This document shows, piece after piece, positions 51,931 to 61,124 of a stretch of 64,000 bases of DNA. The stretch lies in assembly GCA_013289585.1 (NCBI GenBank), contig JABCZR010000013.1, positions 62,001-126,000 on the forward strand. Reading direction: 5' to 3'. The stretch's first letter is position 1, and each line of letters starts with the position of its first letter. The notes beneath the pieces are model-generated. The model made no database searches and was not told where the DNA came from. It was given only the letters and a program-made list of their open reading frames with translations. The position numbers and the translations under genes are program-made. This stretch comes from Acidobacteriota bacterium (GTDB lineage: Bacteria; Acidobacteriota; Terriglobia; Acidiferrales; UBA7541).

Positions 51931-53183
51931 TATTGTTTCTTGGCCCCCGGAATTGCATCGGGACTGGGGCGCGGCTGTTGCGGAGCTGCAGGGGCGGGGG
52001 TGATGGGCGGGGGCGCGGCATTGAGCGCCGTCTGTTTGACGCGCACTTCCTGGCCGTCTTCGAGCGAGTCTGCAGGATTCAACACGATCCAGTCGCTCGC
52101 ATCGATGCCCTGCAAGACTTCAAGGGTAGTACCGTAGTCGCGTCCGATCGTCAGCGGCTTCAAGTGGGCTCTATGGTTTGCATCCACAACGACCGCGCGC
52201 AGGCCCTCTGAGCGGAAGAGCAACGCGTTTACCGGGACTTGCAGGCGTGCACCAGCCACTTTTACTCCAAGGTGCACTTGCGCGTACCCGCCGGGGAGAA
52301 GAGTCCCAGCGTGATTCGGAACATCCACTTCGGTGAGGAGCGTGCGCGTTCCGGTGTCGATAGACTCCGCGGTTCGTACCACTTTCCCTTCAAACCGCTG
52401 GCCGGGGAATTGCGTGAGTTCGAGGAAGGCGCCAAGACCTGGGTGAATCGAAGGCGCGGAGGTCTCCGGAACATTCACATAAACGCGGAGAGGATCGGTC
52501 TGAGCTAGAACGAAAAGCTGCTGCGACGAACCACCGTTTCCTGCGTTGATCAACGTTCCGGTATCCACGTTTCGCCGGGTGATCACCCCGCTGAACGGTG
52601 CGTAGATGTGTTTGAAGGATTCCAGTTCCTCCAGCCGCCGGACGTTGGCTTCAAAGGATCTTACGATGGCGACTTTAGCTGCCAGATCACCCACGGCGTT
52701 ATCCACTTCCTGCTTGGAAACGCCGTCCGTTTTGATGAGTTCCTGGTAGCGCGTGGCGGTTATTTTGGACAGATTTGAGTTGGCCTGCGCAGTATTCAGA
52801 TCGGCGCGCGCCTGCGAAAGTTGCTGATCGACTTCCGGCGTGTCTATGTCCGCGAGCAGTTCTCCCACCTTCACGCGGCTGCCGATGTCGTGATACCACT
52901 TTTTCAGATAGCCGCTGGTGCGCGCGTAGATGGGCGATTCGACGTAGGCCTGCATCGTACCGGGGAGTACGAGTTGCTCTTCCGATGATTCCGTCGTGGC
53001 ATGGATGACAGCAACCGTGGGGATCGCCAGCGTTTCCGTTTCCTTGGCAAGTGCCTGATACTGAACGCGGCGCTGAAACAGAGTTACTGCGCCAAGAACC
53101 ACCAGCACAAGCACCATGACGAAAAGAATGGTGAAGAACCGGCTACCTTTCTTGTGTGAGTGCTCGTGGTATTCAGGTTCCAT
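51930..53183 (-). CDS. RND efflux periplasmic adaptor (membrane fusion protein)
   Basis: 417 residues from ATG 53183, preceded by GGCGGAG; the longer frame to 53270 runs into the pump gene. One N-terminal membrane anchor (FFTILFVMVLVLVVLGAVTL), then barrel-sandwich and alpha-hairpin parts (YLKKWYHDIGSRVKVGELLA, QQLSQARADLNTAQANSNLS), a beta-barrel, and a Pro/Ala-rich tail. It links pump and channel. The pump stop at 53242 lies 59 bases upstream. Confidence 0.93.
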   Translation of the reverse strand: MEPEYHEHSHKKGSRFFTILFVMVLVLVVLGAVTLFQRRVQYQALAKETETLAIPTVAVIHATTESSEEQLVLPGTMQAYVESPIYARTSGYLKKWYHDIGSRVKVGELLADIDTPEVDQQLSQARADLNTAQANSNLSKITATRYQELIKTDGVSKQEVDNAVGDLAAKVAIVRSFEANVRRLEELESFKHIYAPFSGVITRRNVDTGTLINAGNGGSSQQLFVLAQTDPLRVYVNVPETSAPSIHPGLGAFLELTQFPGQRFEGKVVRTAESIDTGTRTLLTEVDVPNHAGTLLPGGYAQVHLGVKVAGARLQVPVNALLFRSEGLRAVVVDANHRAHLKPLTIGRDYGTTLEVLQGIDASDWIVLNPADSLEDGQEVRVKQTALNAAPPPITPAPAAPQQPRPSPDAIPGAKKQ

Positions 53184-53241
53184 CGGTACTCCGCCTTCCA
53201 TCATTACCCGGTTTCCGCATTCGCTTCCATAACGAAAAAAT

Positions 53242-56200
53242 TCAAGCCGCAGCCGGCGCCGATGCTCCATCCCGCGGGGCTTTCCGTTCGCGGCGCCCGT
53301 GAATCAGCGAGAAGACGCAGGGTACGAAAAACAGCGTCGCAAAGGTAGCGAAAATCAGTCCGCCGATCACGGCGCGGCCCAAAGGAGCGTTTTGTTCGCC
53401 ACCTTCTCCGAGCCCAATAGCCATGGGCACCATGCCAATGATCATGGCCAGCGCCGTCATGAGCACCGGACGGATGCGCACGAAACCGGCTTCGATCGCG
53501 GCGTCACGCGCGGGCTTGCCTTCCTCCATCTGCTCGCGGGCAAAGGAGACCATCAGAATGCTGTTGGCCGTGGCCACGCCCATGCACATAATGGCTCCGG
53601 TAAGCGAAGGCACGTTGAGGGTGGTACGCGTCAACAGGAGCATCCAGCAGATGCCTGCGAGCGCGCCGGGCAACGCGGTAATAATGATGAACGGATCGAG
53701 CCAAGACTGAAAATTCACAACAATCAGAAGATAGGCAAGAATGATGGCGCCGATCAGGCCGAAGCCAAGCCCAGTGAATGAGCTCTTCATGGTCTGGACC
53801 TGGCCGCGAACAACGATGTGGCTGCCCCGGGGCAAGTCCTTTTCGATGGCCTGGACGTCCTTCTCCACTTGATCCGCAACACTGCCCAGGTCACGGCCGT
53901 CCACCGATGCGTAGACGTTGATCATGGGCTGCGTGGTGTAATGCGAAACTTCCGCGGGGCGCGCGGTGGTACTTGTTTGCACCAGATTTCCGAGAATCTG
54001 AGGCGTCGCGCCGGGGTAGCTTCCGCTAATCGGAGTGTTTTGCAACGCCTGGTAGGTATCCACACGATACTGCGGTTCCTGCACGTTGACGTTGTACTCG
54101 ACGCCATTCTTGGGATCCAGCCAGAACGCCGGGCTGGTCTGGAAACTGGAGCTGAGCGAAACGAGAACGTTTTGGGCGACATCGCGGGACTGCATGCCCA
54201 CGGATTGTGCGCGAGCCCGGTCGATTTGCATGAAAAGCGTGGGGTTATCGAAGGCCTGTTGAACGTGCACGTCGACGGCTCCGGGGATGTGCCGGAATTG
54301 ATTGGCGAGTCTTTCTCCGATCAGATAATTCCCGTGCTGATTCATGCCGGTTATTTCTACGTCGACGGGCGCGGGGGTGCCGAAATTCAAAATTTGCGTG
54401 ACGATGTCGGCGGGCTGAAAGAAAAACTGCACGCCAGGGAAACGCTGCGGAAGCTTCTCCCGCAACTCGTTGATGTACATCCTTGTCGACTTGCCGCGCT
54501 CTTCTTTCAATTGCACGAGGATTTCGGCGTCGGAAGTTCCGATGGTGCCGGCGTTGCTGTAGCTCAGGTTGATGCCGCTGTAGGGCAGGCCAATATTATC
54601 GAGGACGGTGGTGAGTTCGTGCTCTGGAATCGTTTCCCGGATGAAAGAGTTGACCTGGTCGGCTAGCTTTGCGGTCTCTTCGATACGCAGGCCGGTGCGT
54701 GCGCGCATGTGCAAACGGATCTGGCCGGCATCCACACTCGGGAAGAAGTCGCGGCCGAGAACGCCGACAATCAGAACGGAGAGAACACAGAAGCCGAGAA
54801 AACATGAGGCGAAAAGCCATGGCGAATGCAGGCTAACCCGCAGCGCCTTTCGGTAACCTTCCCGGAATTTCTCAAAGTTTCGCTCAAAACCCTGTTGATA
54901 GCGGCGGAAGAGTCCCATTTTTTCGCCGATGTGCTCTTCAGGGTGATATTCGTCCTCTGAACTCAGAAGATACATGGCCAGGGTCGGAACGATCGTGCGC
55001 GACCACATATAGGATGCCAGCATGGCGAAGCTCACGGCTTCCGCAAGCGGAACGAACAGGAATTTCGCCACGCCGGACAAAAAGAACATGGGAATGAAGA
55101 CAATGCAGATGCAGAGCGTGGAAACGAATGCAGGCACGGCAATCTGTTGAGCGCCGTCGAGGATCGCCTGTACGGTTTCCTTGCCCATGGCCAGGTTGCG
55201 ATTGATGTTTTCGATTTCGACGGTGGCGTCATCGACGAGGATGCCAACCGCCAGCGCCAGGCCGCCGAGAGTCATGATGTTGATGGTCTGGCCAAGCGCG
55301 CTGAGGCACAGGATGCTGACGAGAATGGAAAGTGGAATGGAGATGGCGATGATCAGGGTGCTCTTCCAGTTTCCGAGGAAGAGCAGAATCATTATCGCGG
55401 TGAGGCAGGCGGCAATGATAGCTTCGCGGATCACGCCCTGGATAGAGGCACGGACGTAGAGCGATTGGTCAAAGAAAGTAGAAACGTGCATGCCCTCCGG
55501 GAGGGAACTCTTGTCGTATTCGAGCATCTGCTTCACGCGGTCGACGATGGAGAGGGTCGAGGCGCTGCCTGTTTTGTAGATGCTCATCAGGACGCCACGC
55601 TGGCCGTTGGCGAGAACGATGTTGGTTTGCGGAGAGAAGCCGTCACGAACATGGGCGACATCTTTCATGTAGATGGTCGCCCCATTGACGGTTTTCACTG
55701 GCAGGTCGTTGAGTTCCGCAATAGTCTGCGGGCTGCCATTCATCTCCACGGTATATTCGAGAGGGCCCAGTTTCGCGGTGCCTGTGGGCAGGATAAGGTT
55801 TTGTGCATTCACGGCGTTGACGATGTCAACAGCGGAGAGTCCTTTGGATTGCAGCGACGTGGAATCAATGTCCACGCTGACGACGCGCTGCTTGCCGCCA
55901 TAGGGGAAAGGCGTGGCAGCGCCGGGAACCGTAGCGAGCTGCGTGCGGATAAAATTGTTCCCGAAATCAAATAGCTGCTGCTCACTCAGCGTGTCGCTGG
56001 TCAAGCCAATCTGAATGACCGGGACTGTCGAAGCCGAGTAGACAATGACCAGGGGCGGCGTGGTTCCTGGAGGAAGAAATCGCAGGAAGGTTTGCGAAAT
56101 GGCTGCAGTTTGTGCGAGCGCCGTTTGGATATTGGCGCCCGGCTGGAAAAACACTTTGATGACCGCGATGCCGGGAAGAGACTGCGATTCAATGTGCTCG

Positions 56201-56433
56201 ACGTCGTTGACCAGCGTGGTTATGCCTCGCTCGACGTTGGACGTGATGCGTTGTTCCATCTCCTGGGGTTCCAGGCCGGTGTAGGTCCAGATCAGGGAGA
56301 TGACCGGGATGTCGATATTGGGGAAAATGTCCGTGGGTGTGCGCATCAACACCACCGGCGTCAACAGGATGATGACGAGCGCCATCACGATAAACGTGTA
56401 CGGTCTCGAAAGCGCTAATCGGACAATCCACAT
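53242..56433 (-). CDS. RND-type multidrug efflux pump, HAE-1 family
   Basis: 1063 residues. The N terminus WIVRLALSRPYTFIVMALVI and the segment GGLALAVGILVDDATVEIEN carry the proton-relay Asp pair of transmembrane helix 4. Two large periplasmic loops each follow a first helix (TDIFPNIDIPVISLIWTYTG; RDFFPSVDAGQIRLHMRART), with the second half containing GIVRDAAIEAGFVRIRPVL-like text, here ARDAAIEAGFVRIRPVLMTA. It should expel hydrophobic compounds or drugs in trade for protons. It heads the operon, though the adaptor usually comes first. No TetR-like regulator adjoins it. Confidence 0.95.
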   Translation of the reverse strand: MWIVRLALSRPYTFIVMALVIILLTPVVLMRTPTDIFPNIDIPVISLIWTYTGLEPQEMEQRITSNVERGITTLVNDVEHIESQSLPGIAVIKVFFQPGANIQTALAQTAAISQTFLRFLPPGTTPPLVIVYSASTVPVIQIGLTSDTLSEQQLFDFGNNFIRTQLATVPGAATPFPYGGKQRVVSVDIDSTSLQSKGLSAVDIVNAVNAQNLILPTGTAKLGPLEYTVEMNGSPQTIAELNDLPVKTVNGATIYMKDVAHVRDGFSPQTNIVLANGQRGVLMSIYKTGSASTLSIVDRVKQMLEYDKSSLPEGMHVSTFFDQSLYVRASIQGVIREAIIAACLTAIMILLFLGNWKSTLIIAISIPLSILVSILCLSALGQTINIMTLGGLALAVGILVDDATVEIENINRNLAMGKETVQAILDGAQQIAVPAFVSTLCICIVFIPMFFLSGVAKFLFVPLAEAVSFAMLASYMWSRTIVPTLAMYLLSSEDEYHPEEHIGEKMGLFRRYQQGFERNFEKFREGYRKALRVSLHSPWLFASCFLGFCVLSVLIVGVLGRDFFPSVDAGQIRLHMRARTGLRIEETAKLADQVNSFIRETIPEHELTTVLDNIGLPYSGINLSYSNAGTIGTSDAEILVQLKEERGKSTRMYINELREKLPQRFPGVQFFFQPADIVTQILNFGTPAPVDVEITGMNQHGNYLIGERLANQFRHIPGAVDVHVQQAFDNPTLFMQIDRARAQSVGMQSRDVAQNVLVSLSSSFQTSPAFWLDPKNGVEYNVNVQEPQYRVDTYQALQNTPISGSYPGATPQILGNLVQTSTTARPAEVSHYTTQPMINVYASVDGRDLGSVADQVEKDVQAIEKDLPRGSHIVVRGQVQTMKSSFTGLGFGLIGAIILAYLLIVVNFQSWLDPFIIITALPGALAGICWMLLLTRTTLNVPSLTGAIMCMGVATANSILMVSFAREQMEEGKPARDAAIEAGFVRIRPVLMTALAMIIGMVPMAIGLGEGGEQNAPLGRAVIGGLIFATFATLFFVPCVFSLIHGRRERKAPRDGASAPAAA

Positions 56434-56837
56434 GGAGTCTCAGTTCATTCCTTTGCTTGGGCGGAACGGCCAAGGCCGCACTTGCCTCCGCCAGTGCGCT
56501 CCTTGATCCCTAATCCTTCTTAGATTCGCGGCCGTATTTGTTTGGGTACGCGCGCTCTGTAAATGCATGTTATCGCGAAATCCTAGCTTCCGCTCATCCG
56601 ACCCAGGTCGCGGACTTTGAAGAAGTTGGACGCAATGAGCTCAGATCGGAAGAGCACATAAGTCTTGCGTAGTGTATCGGTTAGAGGCTTCGGCGCAAAA
56701 TGTTAAGTTCATCTCCCACAAAAATTTGATGCCTGCAGTCGCTAGCCGGGCACAAGGAACCGCCCGTCCAATTTGGACTTCGATTTGGACGTAAGAGGAA
56801 GGGGATTGGGAGCGCCAACAACCAACGGAAGCGAACG
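56434..56837. other. 404-base intergenic region with adapter-like 16-mer
   Basis: No gene. The region should hold the promoter of the minus-strand pump operon. At 56643-56658 the sequence AGATCGGAAGAGCACA equals the first 16 bases of the Illumina TruSeq adapter. It lies 179 bases from the end of the cyclase gene. No repeat or terminator that I can support was found; AT-rich text near 56690-56740 may be spacer. Confidence 0.5.
56643..56658 (+). other. Exact 16-base match to a sequencing adapter
   Basis: AGATCGGAAGAGCACA is identical to the start of the Illumina TruSeq read-through adapter; the next bases (TAAGTC) depart from it. A chance 16-mer match in a 64-kb window is improbable. It may mark a misjoin or an untrimmed read end. 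Confidence 0.5.
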
Positions 56838-59267
56838 CTACTTGTGCGTCATGGTGAAGACGCCGTCCCATCCGGATGGAGGCTCGTCGAAGAGGTAGTC
56901 TTGGCAGCGCTTCCAGTAGGTGCGCGAGGGGCCGTCATCGGGCCACTTGTCGAGAATGAGCTGGAAGGTTTGCTGCGATTCTTCCCAGCGGCGCTTGCGA
57001 TAGAGTTCGTGAGCTTGCAGAAAGAGATTGAGGCGCGCGCGCAATTCGTCCGGCGTGCCGTAGACGGAATTTTCTCCGGCGCGGCCGATGAGTTCGTAAA
57101 TCGTCACTGGTTGGAGCTTCCCTTTTACGCGAATGAGGTCCAGTTCACGAAAGACGAAGCCTTCGTCTTTGGCCGCTGCAAAGGTGGTTTCATTTACCAG
57201 AATATGCGTGCCGTAATCCTTGTTGAGGCCTTCGAGGCGCGAGGAAAGATTCACGGTATCGCCGAGAGCGGTGTAGCCGTAGCGCAGGGCGGAGCCCATG
57301 TTGCCGACGCTGGCCACGCCGGTATTCAGGCCGATGCCGATGTCGAGACGCGGCTTGCCTTCGGCTTCCCAGGTCTTCTGCATCTCGCGGACGCGCCCCA
57401 TCATTTTCAGAGCCGTGTGGCAACCTCTTACTGCATGGCCCGGTTCTTCGAAAGGCGCGCCCCAGAAAGCCATCACAGCGTCACCGATATATTTGTCGAG
57501 GGTACCCTGGTGTTCGAAAACGAGACCGGTCATATCGGAGAGATACTGATTGAGAAAAAGCGCCAGGTCCTGGGCGTCTAGTTTTTCGGAAATGGTGGTG
57601 AAGCCGCGGATGTCACTGAACATCACGGTGATGTCGGTTTTTTTCGGGTCGACCAGGCGCGGGTTGACCAGCAGGCGGCGGATTACTTCCGGGCTGAGAT
57701 ACTGGCCGAAGGCGGTACGCACGCGGCGCTTCTCTTTTTCTTCGAAGAGCGAACGGTATAGGGAAACAAGCAGAACGTTAGTGGACAGAGTTAGAGCAGG
57801 AACGAGAAGATTCAGCCACCAGCCATGGAGAAAAGCCCAGAAATTTACCGCGATCATGGGAAGGAGCAGCGAGACGCCAAACCACATCCAGCGAGGTGAA
57901 ACCAGCGCCATCCATATCCCCAAGGGAATGCCGAAGAAAATGATCAGGAGAACATCCGCGAGAGCTTGCCGGAATCCGTACTTGAGAAATCGTTGGTTCA
58001 GGATGTTGTCGATGACATTGGCGTGAATTTCCACTCCCGGGTAGGTGGTCCCGCCGTAGGGTGTTCCGCGAAGATCGCCAATGCCGGTGGCAGTGGCCCC
58101 GACCAATACAATCTTTCCTTGAAAAGTATCCGGAGCGAAATTTTTCTGGAGCACATCTACGATGGACTTGTGCGTGAACGTGCCCGCTGGCCCCTGATAG
58201 TTGATCATCATCTGGCCACGGCCGTCCGGATGCAAGAGCAGCGCCTGGCCAAATCGAATCTCTACGATTCCCTGGGGCCCGTAGATCAAGTTCATATCCT
58301 GGGCCTGCGCTCCCAGGTAAGCGCGCGCGGTCATTAGATCCAACGAGGAGTAAATGTCCCATTCGTCAGGATTCTTTGAACGCCCATAGGGAAGAACCAG
58401 CGTCGCCCTACGCACGACGCCATCGGCATCCGGCGGTGCATTGAAGAAACCGGTCCAGGAGAAATCACCGTTGAGTGCGCTGGTCAGTTGATCAAGATTG
58501 GCCTCGGCTCCCTGGGGGAGAAGATTGGCATACGCAAAAACCTCCAGCATCTGGGCTTTCTCCTGCTTCTGTGCGTCAGGATGGAGCGGGTGAGCCGGTG
58601 GATAAGCGAAAAGTGAGATCTGGCTGGCATAGGCATCGAGAGTGGCAGCTTCCATCCCGCGAAGATCCGCTTCCGTGAAGAGGAAGTAGTTGCCCAGAAC
58701 GACCGGACCAAACTGATGAATCGAAGCGGCGAATTGCTTGTCCGCGTCCAAAGACGTGGCGAGCCGCTGCACTTCGGATAAGAGTTTTGCGTCGACATTC
58801 TCGCCGTGTTTCTTGCGAGCTTCGAGTTCGGCAGAGAGGGCGCGAATAGGGACGGCAGATTCATCTGGCTTGCTAAAGGTGATGTCAAAACCGGCGACCT
58901 TGGCGCCGCTGTCGTGCAGGACGTCCAGCATCCTGGCGAAGTTTGCGCGGGAGAAGGGCCAGCGCCCAAGGACTTCCTGGGCGCGCTGATCGATATCAAT
59001 GACCACAATCTGAGGATCGGGATGCGAATAGCTCTGCGGCCGATAGCGGAAACGCGTGTCCAACGTGGCAAGTTCGAGCCTTTGGACAAATTCGAAAATA
59101 GGCGTCGGCCGCTCGCCAACGAAGGTAAGAAGGTAGAGAAGGAGTGCGAAGAAAGTAATGGAGAGACTGAGCAGAAAGGATACCCGGTGCTGCCACCAGG
59201 TCTGCAGGAGTTCGTAGAGGCCGAAGGCGCCCCGCCGCTGCCAGAAACCCTCTGACGGAGCTGCCAT
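56838..59267 (-). CDS. CHASE2-domain adenylate/guanylate cyclase, class III
   Basis: 809 residues. A first membrane helix (FLLSLSITFFALLLYLLTFV), an extracellular CHASE2 domain (about 55-395; VVIDIDQRAQEVLGRWPFSR, TLVLPYGRSKNPDEWDIYSS), three more membrane helices (about 410-500), and a C-terminal cyclase domain (about 540-690). Metal Asps lie in MFSDIRGF and LDKYIGDAVMAFWGAP; the purine-selecting residues look like Lys (LDKYIGD) and Asp/Thr (TALGDTVNLSSRLEG), the pair of adenylate cyclases. A short tail with a TPR-like helix (RKRRWEESQQTFQLILDKWP) ends the protein. It is the last gene of the PP2C-FHA-cyclase operon (13-base gap). Confidence 0.92.
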   Translation of the reverse strand: MAAPSEGFWQRRGAFGLYELLQTWWQHRVSFLLSLSITFFALLLYLLTFVGERPTPIFEFVQRLELATLDTRFRYRPQSYSHPDPQIVVIDIDQRAQEVLGRWPFSRANFARMLDVLHDSGAKVAGFDITFSKPDESAVPIRALSAELEARKKHGENVDAKLLSEVQRLATSLDADKQFAASIHQFGPVVLGNYFLFTEADLRGMEAATLDAYASQISLFAYPPAHPLHPDAQKQEKAQMLEVFAYANLLPQGAEANLDQLTSALNGDFSWTGFFNAPPDADGVVRRATLVLPYGRSKNPDEWDIYSSLDLMTARAYLGAQAQDMNLIYGPQGIVEIRFGQALLLHPDGRGQMMINYQGPAGTFTHKSIVDVLQKNFAPDTFQGKIVLVGATATGIGDLRGTPYGGTTYPGVEIHANVIDNILNQRFLKYGFRQALADVLLIIFFGIPLGIWMALVSPRWMWFGVSLLLPMIAVNFWAFLHGWWLNLLVPALTLSTNVLLVSLYRSLFEEKEKRRVRTAFGQYLSPEVIRRLLVNPRLVDPKKTDITVMFSDIRGFTTISEKLDAQDLALFLNQYLSDMTGLVFEHQGTLDKYIGDAVMAFWGAPFEEPGHAVRGCHTALKMMGRVREMQKTWEAEGKPRLDIGIGLNTGVASVGNMGSALRYGYTALGDTVNLSSRLEGLNKDYGTHILVNETTFAAAKDEGFVFRELDLIRVKGKLQPVTIYELIGRAGENSVYGTPDELRARLNLFLQAHELYRKRRWEESQQTFQLILDKWPDDGPSRTYWKRCQDYLFDEPPSGWDGVFTMTHK

Positions 59268-59280
59268 TGCTTGCCGGGCG

Positions 59281-60006
59281 CTACTCGCGGAAAATGAAAT
59301 TCAAGCGGACGCCGGAAACTTCGATGAGATCTCCGTCGCTGAGCCGCACGGGGCCTTGAATCGGCGCGCCATTTACGTGTGGTACTTGGTCGCCGGGCCC
59401 GAGGTAATAGCCGTCATCACGCTGATTGATTTGCGCGGCCATCGCGGGTTTGAACCAGCCCTTCAAGCGAACCGTGGCCATGCCGGATTTGCCGATGACG
59501 GTGAGCTTGTTGGTAAGAACGTATTCCTTCTGATCGGTTCTGCCGTTCAACACGACGAGAGTGGGAACCTTCATGCGCGTGGATGCGAACTGCATGGATT
59601 CGCCCATGGCGGCGGCCTGCTGAAGCATCTGGCGGCGTTCTTTCGTATCCAGCACCATGGTTTCGTTGATGCGTGGAGCGACGGTCTTGCGAGCATTGTC
59701 CCAGGGGATGGGGGCATCGCCGCTGGTATCAACCTTGATGTGATGCTTGCCGATGTGAATTTTGTCGCCGTCATGCAGAGTAGCGCGCTCGATGCGGAGA
59801 TCATTCACAAACGTTCCGTTGAGACTGTCGAGGTCCTCGATGACCAGGCGGCCGGCCTCAAAATAGATCTTCGCGTGATGATTGGAGACCGCAAGGTTAT
59901 CGACGGGCAAATCATTGTCCGGCGAGCGGCCAATGGTAACCGGCCGGCTGCCCACGGGCAGCTCCTTCACAATTTTGTCTTCAAACATGAGGCTGAGTTT
60001 GGGCAT
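59281..60006 (-). CDS. FHA-domain protein
   Basis: 241 residues from ATG 60006, with GGAGG 7 bases upstream. N-terminal FHA domain (about 20-95): VTIGRSPDNDLPVDNLAVSN with the Arg and Ser for phospho-Thr, HHAKIYFEAG and DLDSLNGTFVNDLR. The middle (KERRQMLQQAAAMGESMQFA) is a helical linker. The C-terminal half (TVIGKSGMATVRLKGWFKPA, VNGAPIQGPVRLSDGDLIEV) repeats the FHA layout in degenerate form. It should bind a phospho-Thr partner. It follows the phosphatase gene by one base. Confidence 0.9.
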   Translation of the reverse strand: MPKLSLMFEDKIVKELPVGSRPVTIGRSPDNDLPVDNLAVSNHHAKIYFEAGRLVIEDLDSLNGTFVNDLRIERATLHDGDKIHIGKHHIKVDTSGDAPIPWDNARKTVAPRINETMVLDTKERRQMLQQAAAMGESMQFASTRMKVPTLVVLNGRTDQKEYVLTNKLTVIGKSGMATVRLKGWFKPAMAAQINQRDDGYYLGPGDQVPHVNGAPIQGPVRLSDGDLIEVSGVRLNFIFRE

Positions 60007-60007
60007 C

Positions 60008-60847
60008 TTACTTTCCTCCGGCGGAACCGTTTCCGCTTTCGTCTCTTCGCGCCCCACGGCGCAGCCAGGAAAACCACCCCTTGGAATCTGTTTCCAGGCG
60101 CACGACAACGACGGTGATGTTGTCCGCGCCACCGCGCTCATTTGCCAGCTTGATAAGTTTCTCGGCCGCCATCGTCGGATCCGTCTCCGCTTGCAGCGTG
60201 CCCGCGATCTCGGGCTCCGTCACCATGCGGGTTAAACCGTCGGAACAGAGCAGCAGAACATCGCGAGCGATCAGCTGTTGTTCCTCGGCGTCGACTTCAA
60301 TCTCCGGCTGCGCACCGAGCGCGCGCAGCAGTACGCTCTGCATTTCGCTCTCTTCGGCTTCGGCGGCAGTCAAGATGCCGCGGCGCACTTGTTCCGCAAC
60401 AAGCGAATGATCCTGCGTGAGTTGCAGCAAGTTGCCGGCGCGCAGGAGATACGCACGGCTATCGCCAACATGAGCGATGCTCAGCTTCATGCCGTCGATC
60501 CATGCCGCTGTCAGCGTTGCGCCCATGCCGTGCTGTTCGGGATGGTCTTCGGCGGATTTGAAAATATTTTTGTTGGCCAGGTGGACGGCGCTTACAAGGC
60601 GCTTGGTCTTGAGGTTCCAATTTGGTTGCGTCTGGCCAAAAAACGGGGCTGCGGGATTTTTCTCTGTCTCGAGACAATGTTTTACGAGGGTCTCCACGGC
60701 CATGGCGCTCGCGATTTCTCCGTGAGCTTCGCCACCCATGCCGTCCGATAGCACGTAGAGGTTCAGCGGCGTGACGATGCGATAGCAATCTTCATTGTTC
60801 GTGCGCACGCGACCCACGTCGCTTACGCCGCCGCTTGCAATTCGCAC
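60008..60847 (-). CDS. PP2C-family Ser/Thr protein phosphatase
   Basis: 279 residues from GTG 60847, with AGGAG 5 bases upstream; the frame continues to 60913 without a better site. PP2C motifs: SDVGRVRTNNEDCYRIV, YVLSDGMGGEAHGEIAS (metal Asp), GMGATLTAAWID, LSIAHVGDSRAYLLR, LTQDHSLVAEQV, LLLCSDGLTRMV and ADNITVVVVRL. It removes phosphate from Ser/Thr of proteins. A C-terminal SWLRRGARRDESGNG tail is basic. It leads the operon with FHA and cyclase. No Hanks-type kinase is in the window; the substrate kinase must lie elsewhere. Confidence 0.93.
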   Translation of the reverse strand: MRIASGGVSDVGRVRTNNEDCYRIVTPLNLYVLSDGMGGEAHGEIASAMAVETLVKHCLETEKNPAAPFFGQTQPNWNLKTKRLVSAVHLANKNIFKSAEDHPEQHGMGATLTAAWIDGMKLSIAHVGDSRAYLLRAGNLLQLTQDHSLVAEQVRRGILTAAEAEESEMQSVLLRALGAQPEIEVDAEEQQLIARDVLLLCSDGLTRMVTEPEIAGTLQAETDPTMAAEKLIKLANERGGADNITVVVVRLETDSKGWFSWLRRGARRDESGNGSAGGK

Positions 60848-61046
60848 ACTAACTCCTGTTGCTGCCGTCAGACTACACCCCGCCCACACCTGTACCGGGC
60901 AATCCTGTTCCAAAGTACCAGAGCCAGAACGGCGGGGAAAGGCTTTGAACCCTACTGATTACTCGCTGTTTCGCCACATCCGGGTCGCCGGCAGAGCATC
61001 CTGTTTGATTTGTGGATGTTACCTTCCGTGCGGTGTTGCATGCCGG

Positions 61047-61065
61047 GCGTGCCACTGTGGCACGC
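61047..61065. promoter_or_regulatory. 8-bp palindrome upstream of the HD-GYP gene
   Basis: GCGTGCCA (61047-61054) and TGGCACGC (61058-61065) are perfect inverted arms around CTG. TTATACT (61071-61077), a -10-like word, follows 5 bases later, and the HD-GYP start is 59 bases further. It is in the 277-base spacer shared with the divergent PP2C operon. It could be an operator or a short stem. Confidence 0.45.
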
Positions 61066-61124
61066 TTCCGTTATACTTCCTTTCTGCCCGGAGCCCCGCC
61101 TCTGCGGCTCCTTGCCCTTCCACT

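Noticed and set aside
55147-55974. 275-codon plus-strand frame across the RND pump
   Set aside because: Antisense to conserved pump domains; product has no recognisable features.
60795-61124. N-terminal extension of the HD-GYP frame
   Set aside because: It overlaps the divergent PP2C start and its promoter; the residues are low-complexity; ATG 61125 fits the domain start.
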